Below, piece by piece: positions 26,626 through 35,589 of a stretch of 64,000 nucleotides of DNA. Origin of the DNA: Segniliparus rotundus DSM 44985 (GTDB taxonomy: Bacteria > Actinomycetota > Actinomycetes > Mycobacteriales > Mycobacteriaceae); the NCBI RefSeq assembly GCF_000092825.1, contig NC_014168.1, positions 2,037,946 through 2,101,945 on the forward strand. Reading direction: 5' to 3'. Each line of letters begins with the position of its first letter. Position 1 is the stretch's first letter. A model generated the notes under the pieces. It was not told the DNA's origin. It saw nothing but the letters and a program-made list of their open reading frames with translations, and searched no databases. The position numbers were made by a program, and so were the translations under genes.

Positions 26626-26651
26626 GCGGATCGCCTGGTGCAAAATGTCAT
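26622..26651 (-). CDS. Nine-codon coupling ORF upstream of the hydrolase
   Basis: Reads MTFCTRRSA and stops at TGA, overlapping the hydrolase ATG as ATGA. AGGAG lies five bases before its ATG. A ribosome ending here could restart at 26625, which lacks its own binding site. No independent role is claimed. Confidence 0.4.
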   Translation of the reverse strand: MTFCTRRSA

Positions 26652-26699
26652 ATGCGCTCCTGAGGGTCCGGCGGCGTTGGCCATTCCAGCATAACCCGG

Positions 26700-27329
26700 T
26701 TAAATGCGGTGCCGCAGGCCGCTCAGGGCGAGCTTGAGGAAAGGACGGACGAATGGCGCGGTCCACCTGACCGGGAGCCACCACAGCAAAACAAGGCTGA
26801 ACCCCGTGGTCCACTCGAGCTGCGTGCCGCCGTCCGCGACAGGTTCCAGGACGAACCGCTCGGTCAAGTCGCGCAGGCCCGGCAACGAGGAGCCGATGAT
26901 GCTGTACACCAAGGTCTTTTCCGGTTCCACCACGACGAACTGCTCTTCAAGGGCGACGAAGAAAGTGCGGAGCGTGCGGCGCGCGCCCTCTTCGCGCGAA
27001 TCGGACCGGTACGTGTGTCCGCGCACCGTCGGGAGCCACGAGAGGAACTCGTCGGCCATCAGTGCTCGCCACACCTTTTCCGGGCCGAGAGGCAGCACCA
27101 AACGGACCGTGGTGGAAAACATCGCCCGTTTGGCGAAATAGCGGTCCACGTCCGGCCTGTCCACACGCTGCACGAGAAAACGCCCGGACGAAGCCGGTCC
27201 GCCGCGCGCGAGCAAAGCGGCGAGTGCCGCGACGACGATCAGGGCAAGCACCAGGACGCCGACGAAGAACAGCGCCGCGCCGAAGATGTACTGCGGATCG
27301 ACGTTCTGCAAGGCCGAGGCGCCTTTCAC
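26700..27329 (-). CDS. Membrane-anchored SRPBCC/START-like protein
   Basis: 209 residues. An N-terminal hydrophobic helix (about residues 15-42, FGAALFFVGVLVLALIVVAA) is followed by a lipid-binding SRPBCC-type fold: STTVRLVLPLGPEKVWRALM, TLRTFFVALEEQFVVVEPEK, FVLEPVADGGTQLEWTTGFS. Such domains bind hydrophobic ligands, fitting the lipid-import context. GTG 27329 is seven bases after the stop of the Mce-associated gene. Confidence 0.68.
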   Translation of the reverse strand: MKGASALQNVDPQYIFGAALFFVGVLVLALIVVAALAALLARGGPASSGRFLVQRVDRPDVDRYFAKRAMFSTTVRLVLPLGPEKVWRALMADEFLSWLPTVRGHTYRSDSREEGARRTLRTFFVALEEQFVVVEPEKTLVYSIIGSSLPGLRDLTERFVLEPVADGGTQLEWTTGFSLVLLWWLPVRWTAPFVRPFLKLALSGLRHRI

Positions 27330-27336
27330 ACGGAGC

Positions 27337-28146
27337 CTACTGGCCCTGCGGCTGTGAGGTCTGCCCTGGCTTCGGCGCCGGTTTGGCCTGGCCGTCCTGC
27401 GGTCCGCCGCCCGGGAAAAGCGGCGGGGCCTGATCCTGCGGGCTCTTGCGAAGGTCGTCCAAAGATTCGAGCCCCGAGACTGACTGGTCTTTTTTCTGCA
27501 CGGTCACTTTGATGATCGTGCTCATCGAACGCGGGCCCTTGTCCCCTTTAAGGTTCAACGTCTGATGCCCCGCGACGACGACGACGGCCTCGTCCGGCTT
27601 GTCCTCGATCACATCGCTCGACACGATCTGGAATTGCGAAGAGGCTTCCAATGTGGTGAAAAGTTGTTTGATGGCGTTCAGCTGGTCGGGCCCGGTCGTC
27701 TTCTTCAGATCGCCAGAGATGCCTGCGCTCATGGCGGCGTTGAAGGAGTCCAAGTGGTGGAAATCGAAGTTCATCATGTTGTTCACGTACTGCCGCGCGG
27801 TCTCCTCCTCCTTCGTGCGGAGTTTGACCCCTGGCTCGGACAGCTTCAACCCGACGACCGAGCCGTTGGAGCCCGGCAAGGATTTCGCGTACAAGAACCA
27901 TCCGATGACGCTCAAGGCGATGACGTTGCCGATCAAGGACAGGGCGATGAGGGCGGTTTTCGCCGCGGAGGAGCCGCCCGGCCGCTTCGTCTTGCGCTCG
28001 CCCGCGCCGAGCGCGAGCCTGCTGCGCAGCGACGCACCGCGAGAAGAAGGCTTCACCTTCGCCGACTTGCCGCTGGCCGGCTTGGCCGCAGGCCGCTTGG
28101 GCCGAGGGGTTTCGGCAGTGGTGTCGTTGTCCTTCGGTTCTGTCAT
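27337..28146 (-). CDS. Mce-associated membrane protein (Mam-type)
   Basis: 269 residues. A long basic, Lys/Pro-rich cytoplasmic N-terminus, one membrane helix (about residues 62-86, KTALIALSLIGNVIALSVIG), then a periplasmic domain with the ARQYVNNMMNFDFHHLDSFN...L...T.GP stretch typical of Mce-associated proteins (VirB8/NTF2-like fold), and a Gln/Pro-rich tail. In mycobacteria Mam proteins stabilise Mce complexes. AAGG precedes ATG 28146; it follows mceF by 48 bases. Confidence 0.82.
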   Translation of the reverse strand: MTEPKDNDTTAETPRPKRPAAKPASGKSAKVKPSSRGASLRSRLALGAGERKTKRPGGSSAAKTALIALSLIGNVIALSVIGWFLYAKSLPGSNGSVVGLKLSEPGVKLRTKEEETARQYVNNMMNFDFHHLDSFNAAMSAGISGDLKKTTGPDQLNAIKQLFTTLEASSQFQIVSSDVIEDKPDEAVVVVAGHQTLNLKGDKGPRSMSTIIKVTVQKKDQSVSGLESLDDLRKSPQDQAPPLFPGGGPQDGQAKPAPKPGQTSQPQGQ

Positions 28147-28194
28147 ATCAGTCGCCTTGTGCCATTCGTCTTTGCAATGTGTGTGAGCACTCCA

Positions 28195-29145
28195 TTATCC
28201 AGCCATGTTGAGCACCACACGAGGCACCCCGTCTTGCGGGAGCATCTTCAAAAGCGCGTTCATAGTCGAAGCCGGGTCGAAGTACGTGGTGCGGAAGTAC
28301 GCGGAAATCGGCCTGAGCGCCATCAGCAACGGATGCCCGTCGACGATGATATTGCCGAGATGCCGGTCGAGCACTCCCACGAGCCGCTCGGCGGCTTGCC
28401 ATTTCGCCGGGGTCATCTTCTGCCCGAACACCTTGAACGCTTCGAGCTCCGCTTTTGCGGGGCCGACCACCGCTTGAAATTCCTCGGCGACCGCGGGCAG
28501 CTGCACGACGAGCGGTTTGATCAGGTCGAGATTTGTCTGGAGGTTGTCGAAGACGCGCCCGATCTCATCCCCGTGCTCGTAGTTGAGCCGAACGGCCTGG
28601 TTGATCAATTCGCGGAGCTCTTCGAACTCCGGGTCGAGCCCTTTGAAGATCTCGTCAGCCGTGTTCGCGACATCGTCGAGGACTTCGGGGTCGAGCTGGC
28701 CGCTGATGTAGCTGGCCTTCGACAACGCGTCGCCGACTGTGGCGGAGACATGGATCTGGCGAGGATCGTCGATCACCGCGCCGTCTTGGAAGAACGGCGC
28801 CTCGTTGTTCGGGGGCTGCATGAAGTTGAGGTACTGCTCGCCCGCGACGGACAAGTTCGCGATCACCAAGACGCTCTTCTTGGAGACCGGGTACTTCGCG
28901 TCGTACTCTCCTTCGACCTTCAAGCCGCCCGGCACCACGGTGATGGCGCGCACCCGGCCGGCATTCCGGCCGTTGATGAGCACGGGCGAGTTGTCGAGCA
29001 AGCCTCCGGAGGTTGGGATCATGACCTGGAAATGGACGAATTTCTGCGTCGGGCGCACACCCATCACCCCAACGCCCAGGTAGACCATGCCGACCAGGGA
29101 GAGGACCACCAACAAGACGAGCGACACTTTGCTGTCAAATTTCAT
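28195..29145 (-). CDS. mceF: MceF, Mce-family lipid transfer subunit
   Basis: 316 residues. N-terminal anchor helix (SLVLLVVLSLVGMVYLGVGV), MCE domain (FQVMIPTSGGLLDNSPVLIN, then GRNAGRVRAI) and a helical C-terminal arm that in other systems assembles a hydrophobic tunnel across the cell envelope. ATG 29145 overlaps the mceE stop as ATGA. Sixth and last Mce subunit in the canonical A-F order. Confidence 0.9.
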   Translation of the reverse strand: MKFDSKVSLVLLVVLSLVGMVYLGVGVMGVRPTQKFVHFQVMIPTSGGLLDNSPVLINGRNAGRVRAITVVPGGLKVEGEYDAKYPVSKKSVLVIANLSVAGEQYLNFMQPPNNEAPFFQDGAVIDDPRQIHVSATVGDALSKASYISGQLDPEVLDDVANTADEIFKGLDPEFEELRELINQAVRLNYEHGDEIGRVFDNLQTNLDLIKPLVVQLPAVAEEFQAVVGPAKAELEAFKVFGQKMTPAKWQAAERLVGVLDRHLGNIIVDGHPLLMALRPISAYFRTTYFDPASTMNALLKMLPQDGVPRVVLNMAG

Positions 29146-30188
29146 CGCAGCACTCCCAGTAGTCGCAACGAGTTGATGATGTTGTCCGCGATAGGCCCTG
29201 TGGCCCCCTGCTGGTCGCCATCCGGGACATATCGCTCGATCTCGATGTTCTCTTCTCCGCCCATCCAGTACGGCAACAGGTAGTACGCGAAGAAGCCCTT
29301 GAGGCGGTCGAGGTTGTACGGGAAGGTGAGGTCGAACCGGGAGAGTTCGCGGGTGAAGATTTTGCCAGCCCCGATCATGTCGTTGAAGTCCCGGGCGTAA
29401 GGGATGAAGGTGTCGCCCAAGCCTTCCGCCGGGTAGGACAACGCGATAAAGAACTTCGTGACCTCGTCGATGACAGCTCTGAGCCCGAAAAGCCGTTGCG
29501 GCCCGTTCAGGGCGAGCTTGTTCAGATCTTGTCGGTGGTCGCCCAGATTCGTCGTGATATCGAGCAACTTGCGCAAAAGGCCGTCGAGCGCCGAGGTGTT
29601 GTGGGCGAGGTCGGCGAGCGTGCTCAACAGCGCGTCGCGCTGCCGCGCGAGTTCGTCCGGGTCCTGCGGGAACTGGTGGAAGGCATTGGTCTGGAGCCGG
29701 TAGATGTCCTGGATGGACCCGCCGGTCACGAGGTCCGAAATGCCCTGGAGCACGTCCTCCACCTGGTCGCCGGACATCGTGTGCTCGATGTCGATGACGC
29801 TGCCCTCGCGCAGGAGGCCGGACGTGTCGCCCGGCGGCGATATGACAGACAGGAAGGTGTCGCCGAACAAGGTGGACTGGCGGATCTGGACCGAGGCGTT
29901 CACCGGGATCTGCGCGCCCTGCATCAGACGCAATGTCGTTGTCACATGGCCGGTGTCCGGGTCGAGGCTGACGCTCTCCAGATAGCCGACCCGAACGCCG
30001 TTGGACACGACTTTGGCCCGGTCGGGCAGGTTCAGCACACTTTTGAAGACAGCTTTGATCTGGTAACCGCCCACGATGTGGTTCCCGGGGACGGGGATCT
30101 TCGCCGGGTCGAGCGAGTTGAGCGCCGAGCACGCCCCGAGGGACAGCCCGAGCACCAAGATCAAGAGCGATCGCATCACCCGTGTCAT
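29142..30188 (-). CDS. mceE: MceE, lipoprotein Mce subunit
   Basis: 348 residues. A lipoprotein signal with lipobox LSLGACSALNSL places a lipidated Cys at about residue 20; only the E subunit of each mce operon has this. MCE domain: GYQIKAVFKSVLNLPDRAKV then VSNGVRVGYLESV, followed by a helical arm. AAGGAGG sits nine bases before ATG 30188, so I prefer it to GTG 30197; that ATG overlaps the mceD stop by one base (TGATG). Confidence 0.9.
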   Translation of the reverse strand: MTRVMRSLLILVLGLSLGACSALNSLDPAKIPVPGNHIVGGYQIKAVFKSVLNLPDRAKVVSNGVRVGYLESVSLDPDTGHVTTTLRLMQGAQIPVNASVQIRQSTLFGDTFLSVISPPGDTSGLLREGSVIDIEHTMSGDQVEDVLQGISDLVTGGSIQDIYRLQTNAFHQFPQDPDELARQRDALLSTLADLAHNTSALDGLLRKLLDITTNLGDHRQDLNKLALNGPQRLFGLRAVIDEVTKFFIALSYPAEGLGDTFIPYARDFNDMIGAGKIFTRELSRFDLTFPYNLDRLKGFFAYYLLPYWMGGEENIEIERYVPDGDQQGATGPIADNIINSLRLLGVLR

Positions 30189-31315
30189 CAACGCCACCCT
30201 CCTTCACCGAGGACGAGCCGGACCAATCCCCAGTCGATGGTCGTGCCCATGCCCATGTCGAACGGGCAGATCGGAGCGATCCTCGGCGAGAACGTGTTCA
30301 TCCATTCGCAGGTGCCCTTCGCGCTGGAGACCGCGAGGTCCAACGTGGCCGGGCCGAAGCTCTGCGCCCCTGGGTCGATACGGGGGTCGAACACAGCCTG
30401 CCAGTTGTTCAGCAAAGTCGGGATCTGCTCCAAAAAGTCGATGTTGTCATTGAGCAAGTTCAGCATCCGGTGCAACGCGGGCATGAGGAGTTGCAAGAAC
30501 CTGGCGAGCGCGGGTTCGATCCGCTGCACGGAGTAGCTCAGGCTGCTGAGGACTTCAGCGTCCGCGTAGATGGCCTTCGAGAAGGAGGTGTTGAACTTGA
30601 TCTGGAATTTCAAGAACCCTTGGATGTTGCTTTGCACGGTGAGCAGGTCCATGCGGTTGGTCGTGTTGAGCTCGCGCAGCAACAGATCCAGGTTCTCGAT
30701 CAGATCCACCAGCAGCGGCTCGGGGAACACATCGGTGTTGAACAGCCGCATCGACTTGCGGAAGACCTCGTTGATCTCAGGGCCCTTGCCTGCGATCGAC
30801 TCCTGCACCCGGCGCAGCAACGTCGCGATCTGGCCGACGGACTGGTTCGGGTCGGCGTTGCCGGTCAGCCCGTCGATGAAATTGGAAAGGGTCTCCAGCG
30901 TCCGGCTCGGCGGCACTGGCGTCTTCGTGTCGCCGTTCTTCGCCTCAAGACAATGCTCGCCGGTGAATTTCGGGCCGTCCTTGTACCCTTTGGTGAGCTC
31001 CACACGCATGTCCGCGACCACAGAGCTGCCGGTGGAGATGGCCTTGACATCGGCGGGGAGCTCCAGCTCCTTCGGCAGTTCGATGATGGTTTTGACCACG
31101 TCGCCCTGCGGCTCGACCGAGAGCACCTTTCCGACGTCCACCCCGAGGAGCGAGACGTTGTTCCCCGGGTAGAGCCCGAAGCCGTCCCGGAAGGTCGCGC
31201 AAATTGTCCGCTTGGGGGCGATTTTTTTGGCCAAAAGCCAGTTCGCGCCGAAACCAAGGCCTGCGAGAAGAACGACGGCGAGCACGAGAATCACCGCGTT
31301 GCGGACGTTTCTCAT
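30188..31315 (-). CDS. mceD: MceD, Mce-family subunit
   Basis: 375 residues: anchor helix (AVILVLAVVLLAGLGFGANW), MCE domain (TICATFRDGFGLYPGNNVSL then LGVDVGKVLSV), helical arm, and a C-terminal region with cysteines (CEWMN, PICPFD). ATG 31315 overlaps the mceC stop as TGATG. Confidence 0.9.
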   Translation of the reverse strand: MRNVRNAVILVLAVVLLAGLGFGANWLLAKKIAPKRTICATFRDGFGLYPGNNVSLLGVDVGKVLSVEPQGDVVKTIIELPKELELPADVKAISTGSSVVADMRVELTKGYKDGPKFTGEHCLEAKNGDTKTPVPPSRTLETLSNFIDGLTGNADPNQSVGQIATLLRRVQESIAGKGPEINEVFRKSMRLFNTDVFPEPLLVDLIENLDLLLRELNTTNRMDLLTVQSNIQGFLKFQIKFNTSFSKAIYADAEVLSSLSYSVQRIEPALARFLQLLMPALHRMLNLLNDNIDFLEQIPTLLNNWQAVFDPRIDPGAQSFGPATLDLAVSSAKGTCEWMNTFSPRIAPICPFDMGMGTTIDWGLVRLVLGEGGWR

Positions 31316-32358
31316 CAGCAGTCCTCCCGTCCGGCCCGGATGCAGGCGTTGCGGTTCTCCGGGCCGACCCGGCGCGGCTCCATGTCGTAGAGCACGCCTG
31401 CGCCCCGGAAGATCGAGTCAATGATCTGATTGATGGTGTCCATGGGGTTTTCCGGGTGGCGGAGCAGGTTCTCCAACAGATCCTCGATGTCGGCGATCGG
31501 GTTGGTCACGCGGTTCTCCAACGCGAAGACCGGCCGGGCGAGGAACTTGATGAAGTACGAGAACAGATCGAGCATTTCCGGGAATTCGTCTTGCATCTTC
31601 GAGAAGACCACGCCAGTTTTCGCGAAATTGTGCAGCGTCTGGCGGAGCATGTCTTTCTCCATGCCGAACTCTTTGAGGTACTCGTGGACCACGCTCACCG
31701 CCTGCCGCAGCTGTTCTTCCCGGGAAATGAGCAGATCGATGACTTTCGCGAACGCGTCAATGGTGACTCGGATGACGTCGGGCTGGCTGTCCAAAGCTTT
31801 CGTCACGATGTCGAGAACCTTGTGCAAGTTGCCCACGTTGATCTGCTGGATCGTCCCGGTGGCCTTGTCCACCACATCCAGGACCTCCCAGGGCTTGCGC
31901 TCTGAGAGCGGATCCTGGGGTTTGTCGTCGCCGAACTCGTCGAACGGGCTGTGGCTGCGCTCGACAGGGATCGTTTTGTCGCCGAGAGGCTCTTTGCCCT
32001 TGAGTTTGAGGTCGAGGTAATGCCCGCCGATCGGTGTGAGGAGCTTGACTTCTGTCGAGGACTGATCGCCCACCCGGATGTCGTTGTTGATGTCGAACTT
32101 GACCAAAACGTGGTCGCCTTCCAGCGCCACGCTGCGCACCTGGCCGATTTCGACGCCCGCCATTCGCACCGAGTCGCCCGACTTCAGGCCGCCCGAGACG
32201 TATTGCCGCACCTGGTATCGCTTCTCTCCGTACGGGAAGAAATAGACGATCGCGGTTCCCGCCAAAATCACCGTGACGACGAACGCGGCGATGACGCCCA
32301 GGACGAGTTGAAAGCGGCGCTCGGACTCCTCACTGCGGACTTTGCCGACGTTGCTCAT
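31315..32358 (-). CDS. mceC: MceC, Mce-family subunit
   Basis: 347 residues: anchor helix (LVLGVIAAFVVTVILAGTAI), MCE domain (YVSGGLKSGDSVRMAGVEIG), long helical arm rich in Leu/Phe, and a short Cys-containing end (NACIRAGREDC). GGAGG lies seven bases before ATG 32358, preferred over TTG 32364; it overlaps the mceB stop as ATGA. Confidence 0.9.
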   Translation of the reverse strand: MSNVGKVRSEESERRFQLVLGVIAAFVVTVILAGTAIVYFFPYGEKRYQVRQYVSGGLKSGDSVRMAGVEIGQVRSVALEGDHVLVKFDINNDIRVGDQSSTEVKLLTPIGGHYLDLKLKGKEPLGDKTIPVERSHSPFDEFGDDKPQDPLSERKPWEVLDVVDKATGTIQQINVGNLHKVLDIVTKALDSQPDVIRVTIDAFAKVIDLLISREEQLRQAVSVVHEYLKEFGMEKDMLRQTLHNFAKTGVVFSKMQDEFPEMLDLFSYFIKFLARPVFALENRVTNPIADIEDLLENLLRHPENPMDTINQIIDSIFRGAGVLYDMEPRRVGPENRNACIRAGREDC

Positions 32359-33446
32359 GCGCAATCCTCCACGTTGCCCGAGAAAACTGTCGAGCCCAGC
32401 GGGCTCACAATTGCCTTCGGCTTGCAGACCTCAGGGGCGTTATCCTCGTGTGTCTTCTCCTGGTAGCCGTGCACAAGCAGCCCGGCGAGCCTCGGCTGAT
32501 GGTCGGTGCCGACCTGCGCGGACTCGTACGGGGCAGGGATGAGCTCCGGCGCGATCGCGAACATGTTCGCGATGGGCCCGAGCTGCGGCAGCACTCGGAA
32601 CAGGAATGCGTCCACTGGGCCGTACAGCTCGTCGTACGCCGTCTCGAGCTCCGAGAGCAACGGAATCAACGTGTGCTCCGCCCGCAGCGTCATGTCCACA
32701 GTCTTCATGATCACGTCGTTCTGGTCCGCGAACGCGCCGAACAGCCCGCTGAACTGCTGGAGAAGGTCGAGGATCATCCGCGACTTGCCTGGCAGCACCT
32801 CGTTGATCTTCGAGACTTGGTCGAAGAGCGCCCGGAAGAGCTCGTCACGGCTCTGCGCGAAGAGCGAGAGCGTTTTGATCTCGCTGAGAACTTCGCCGAG
32901 GTTCGTGGTGTCGCCCTGCATCAGGAGCAGGAGGTTCTCGTTGAATTTGTTCAGGTTCTCCGGGTCGACCTCGTCGAAGATCGGTTTCAACCCGTTGAAC
33001 AGAGTTGAGATGTCGAAAGCGGAGATCGTCTGGTTGAGCCGGATCACCGATCCGTCTTTCAGCCTCTGGTTGCCCGGCCCCTCCGGCGGGATGATCTCCA
33101 AGTACCTGATCCCGAGAAGGTTCTGATAGCGAACCGCGAACCGGGAGTCCCGATACACCGGGTACTTCCGCTCCAACGTGAAGACGACATGGGCGTGGGC
33201 GAGGTCGGGGTTGTCCGGATCCGCTCCGTCCACCACCGGCTCCACTCGCTCCACCTTGCCGACGAGAACGCCCGACATGCGGACGTCGCCGCCCGCCCAC
33301 AGTCCCGACACGTCGTTGAACACGGCGGTGAACCGGTCTGTCGCGCCCTTGACCGGGCTCGTGAGGATTCGGAACATAACCGAACTGCACACGAACACGA
33401 TGAGCGCGAAGGCGAGGAATTTCAGAAGCGCCGACCCTGCCTTCAT
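32355..33446 (-). CDS. mceB: MceB, Mce-family subunit
   Basis: 363 residues: anchor helix (LKFLAFALIVFVCSSVMFRI), MCE domain (FTAVFNDVSGLWAGGDVRMS then GVLVGKVERV), Y-L-E-I-I-P motif in LLGIRYLEIIPPEGP, helical arm and a C-terminal tail ending GNVEDCA. ATGA overlap with mceA (33443-33446). Confidence 0.9.
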   Translation of the reverse strand: MKAGSALLKFLAFALIVFVCSSVMFRILTSPVKGATDRFTAVFNDVSGLWAGGDVRMSGVLVGKVERVEPVVDGADPDNPDLAHAHVVFTLERKYPVYRDSRFAVRYQNLLGIRYLEIIPPEGPGNQRLKDGSVIRLNQTISAFDISTLFNGLKPIFDEVDPENLNKFNENLLLLMQGDTTNLGEVLSEIKTLSLFAQSRDELFRALFDQVSKINEVLPGKSRMILDLLQQFSGLFGAFADQNDVIMKTVDMTLRAEHTLIPLLSELETAYDELYGPVDAFLFRVLPQLGPIANMFAIAPELIPAPYESAQVGTDHQPRLAGLLVHGYQEKTHEDNAPEVCKPKAIVSPLGSTVFSGNVEDCA

Positions 33447-34711
33447 CGCGGGCCTCCTTCAGATTGCTTGGCGGGGATCGAAGCGAAATCGCCTGAGCCT
33501 TGTTTCTGGTCCGGACTCTGCTGCTGCCCTTGTTGTTGCGGGGCTTGCTGCTGGGCCTGGGCTTGCTCCTGAGGGTCCGGCCAGACATGGGCGACTTGGT
33601 CTTTGGGAACGCTGCCGAGAATCTGGGCCTGCAGCGCTTGGACTTTCTGCTGTTGCTCCGGGGTCAGCTGGCGTTGCGCGCCGGCCTGCCGGCTTTGCTC
33701 GTCCGGCTCCGGCATCGCGCGGGACGCAGGCAGAAGAACCTCCAAACGCAGCTTCACCTTCCCATCGATCGACGGCATCGCGTCCTCCACTCTGTTGAGG
33801 AACGTCTCCAGGTTGCCCCAGGCCTCAGCTGCGGAACCTGCCGACATCAGCAGCGGGTGCCCAATGTCGAGTATCGTCCCGAAAGCGTCGACGCCTGGGC
33901 TTTTAATGTTGTCGAAAGTGGCTCCGACCTCGTCGAAGATCATGATCCGGTGGTTGAGCAACGCCTCGACAGTGCGGTCGCGGCTCTCCGGGACGGAGAG
34001 GAATTCCGAGCTTTCGTAGATCGTGTCGATGGCTGCAAGGGCCGGGACGACCACTAAAGAAACTCCATTCACGAGCGGGGTGAGGTCCCTGATCTGGTCG
34101 ATCACGGGCTTGCGCAGGTTGTCGGCGTAAATCTTGCCCAGGCTGAAGCCCGCTTGCAAGGCGCTGGCGAGGATGTCGCCGTTCTGCGTGACAAGGTGCA
34201 GCAGCCGCTGCACCTTGTCTGTGCCCAAGAGCGTGGTCAATGACGCGATCTGGCGCAACGCGCTCGTGATCGAGGCGACCTTGCCGCTGGAGTCGATTTG
34301 CACGGTGGCCCCCTCCTCCAGGGGGACAGTGCTGTTGCCCGACAGCAATTCGATCGCTGGCGCGCCGAAGATGTTGCTCGACTGGTATTTCGCGCTGGTG
34401 ATCCCCCGCAGACCTTGGGCTTGCTTCGCATCGAGCGTGAGCCACATGTGCTGGTGGGTGATGCCGCGAGTGTCGATGGACTCCACCTTGCCAATGATCA
34501 AACCGCGGTATTTCACGTCCGCGCCGACGCTCAAGCCTTCGCCGATGTTCGTGGTCTCGACCTGGATCCGGAAAGTTTTGGTGAACCTGCCGGCTTCGTA
34601 CTGCTGCGCGAGGAAGCCGAGCAACACAACGACGAGGACGAGGATCACGCCGCGCGTCAGCAGGGCTTTCCGCCCCGCGGCCCGACCAGAGAGATCTTGG
34701 AAAACTGCCAT
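33443..34711 (-). CDS. mceA: MceA, Mce-family subunit with Gln-rich tail
   Basis: 422 residues: anchor helix (RGVILVLVVVLLGFLAQQYE), MCE domain (VETTNIGEGLSVGADVKYRG then LIIGKVESID), helical arm. The last 80 or so residues are low-complexity and Gln/Pro-rich (EQAQAQQQAPQQQGQQQSPD) instead of the folded or short tails I know from Mce1-4A. The tail could span peptidoglycan or bind a partner. Four bases after yrbEB. Confidence 0.88.
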   Translation of the reverse strand: MAVFQDLSGRAAGRKALLTRGVILVLVVVLLGFLAQQYEAGRFTKTFRIQVETTNIGEGLSVGADVKYRGLIIGKVESIDTRGITHQHMWLTLDAKQAQGLRGITSAKYQSSNIFGAPAIELLSGNSTVPLEEGATVQIDSSGKVASITSALRQIASLTTLLGTDKVQRLLHLVTQNGDILASALQAGFSLGKIYADNLRKPVIDQIRDLTPLVNGVSLVVVPALAAIDTIYESSEFLSVPESRDRTVEALLNHRIMIFDEVGATFDNIKSPGVDAFGTILDIGHPLLMSAGSAAEAWGNLETFLNRVEDAMPSIDGKVKLRLEVLLPASRAMPEPDEQSRQAGAQRQLTPEQQQKVQALQAQILGSVPKDQVAHVWPDPQEQAQAQQQAPQQQGQQQSPDQKQGSGDFASIPAKQSEGGPR

Positions 34712-34715
34712 AGCG

Positions 34716-35588
34716 CTACCCCGATATCCTCACGCCAGGGTCTCGGCCCCAGAAAAACAGGGTCAAGAACATGTTCAGAACGGTGACGATGACGATGCTG
34801 GAACGGATCGCCCGGCCCGACGCGAGACCGACGCCCTCAGGGCCGCCGGAGGCGTAGTACCCCTGATAACCGTGGATCATGACCACGGCAACGATGAAAA
34901 CAGCGGTCTTGATGAGCGACAAAACCACGTCACGCGGGACGAGGAAGTGCGAGAAGTTGTAGTCGTACGTGCCGGAGGATTGGCTGTGGAGGACGTTCAC
35001 CACCAGCGAGCAGGCTTCGTAGCCCAATATGAGGGTCAAAAGGTACACGGGCAGGATGACGGCGACCCCGGCGATCACGCGCGTGGTGACGACGAAGGGG
35101 ATGGACCGGATGCCCGTGGCCTCCAACGCGTCGATCTCTTCCGCGATCCGCATGGCGCCGATTTCTGCCGTGATGCGGCAACCGGCCTGGGCGGCGAAGC
35201 CCAGAGCGGCGGCCAAGGGGCCGAACTCCCTCGTCATGCCATACGCTGAGACGAAGCTGGTGAACGGGGCGATGTTGATGATGGATAAAGCGTTGTACCC
35301 CTCAAGGCCGATGACGCCGCCGATGGACAAGCCCAGCACGGCGAGCACGGACAAGGTCCCACCGCCGACGATGATGCGGCCATTGCCCCAGGTGAGGTCG
35401 ATGAGGGTGTCTCGGATCTGGCGCCCGTACGAGCGGAAGGTGTGCGGAATGGCCCCCAACACCAAACCCAAGAAGGTGAGCACGTGGCCCATCTGCTCGA
35501 AGAAATTGAGCGGGCCGTTGAAGATTGCTTTGACGCCTCGCACGAACGGGGCGACAAGCGGGGGGTAGTACCGGGCAGGAGCAGTCAT
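34716..35588 (-). CDS. yrbEB: YrbEB, MlaE-type permease subunit of the Mce ABC importer
   Basis: 290 residues, integral membrane permease of the MlaE family. The signature EFGPLAAALGFAAQAGCRIT then AEIGAMRIAEEIDALEATGI is the coupling helix region that contacts the ATPase (MceG/Mkl, encoded elsewhere). Starts two bases downstream of yrbEA. A is normally paired with B in every mce operon. Confidence 0.92.
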   Translation of the reverse strand: MTAPARYYPPLVAPFVRGVKAIFNGPLNFFEQMGHVLTFLGLVLGAIPHTFRSYGRQIRDTLIDLTWGNGRIIVGGGTLSVLAVLGLSIGGVIGLEGYNALSIINIAPFTSFVSAYGMTREFGPLAAALGFAAQAGCRITAEIGAMRIAEEIDALEATGIRSIPFVVTTRVIAGVAVILPVYLLTLILGYEACSLVVNVLHSQSSGTYDYNFSHFLVPRDVVLSLIKTAVFIVAVVMIHGYQGYYASGGPEGVGLASGRAIRSSIVIVTVLNMFLTLFFWGRDPGVRISG

Positions 35589-35589
35589 C

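Noticed and set aside
27565-29283. Plus-strand ORF of 572 residues across mam and mceF
   Set aside because: It spans two real minus-strand genes and their junction, and has no recognisable domain.
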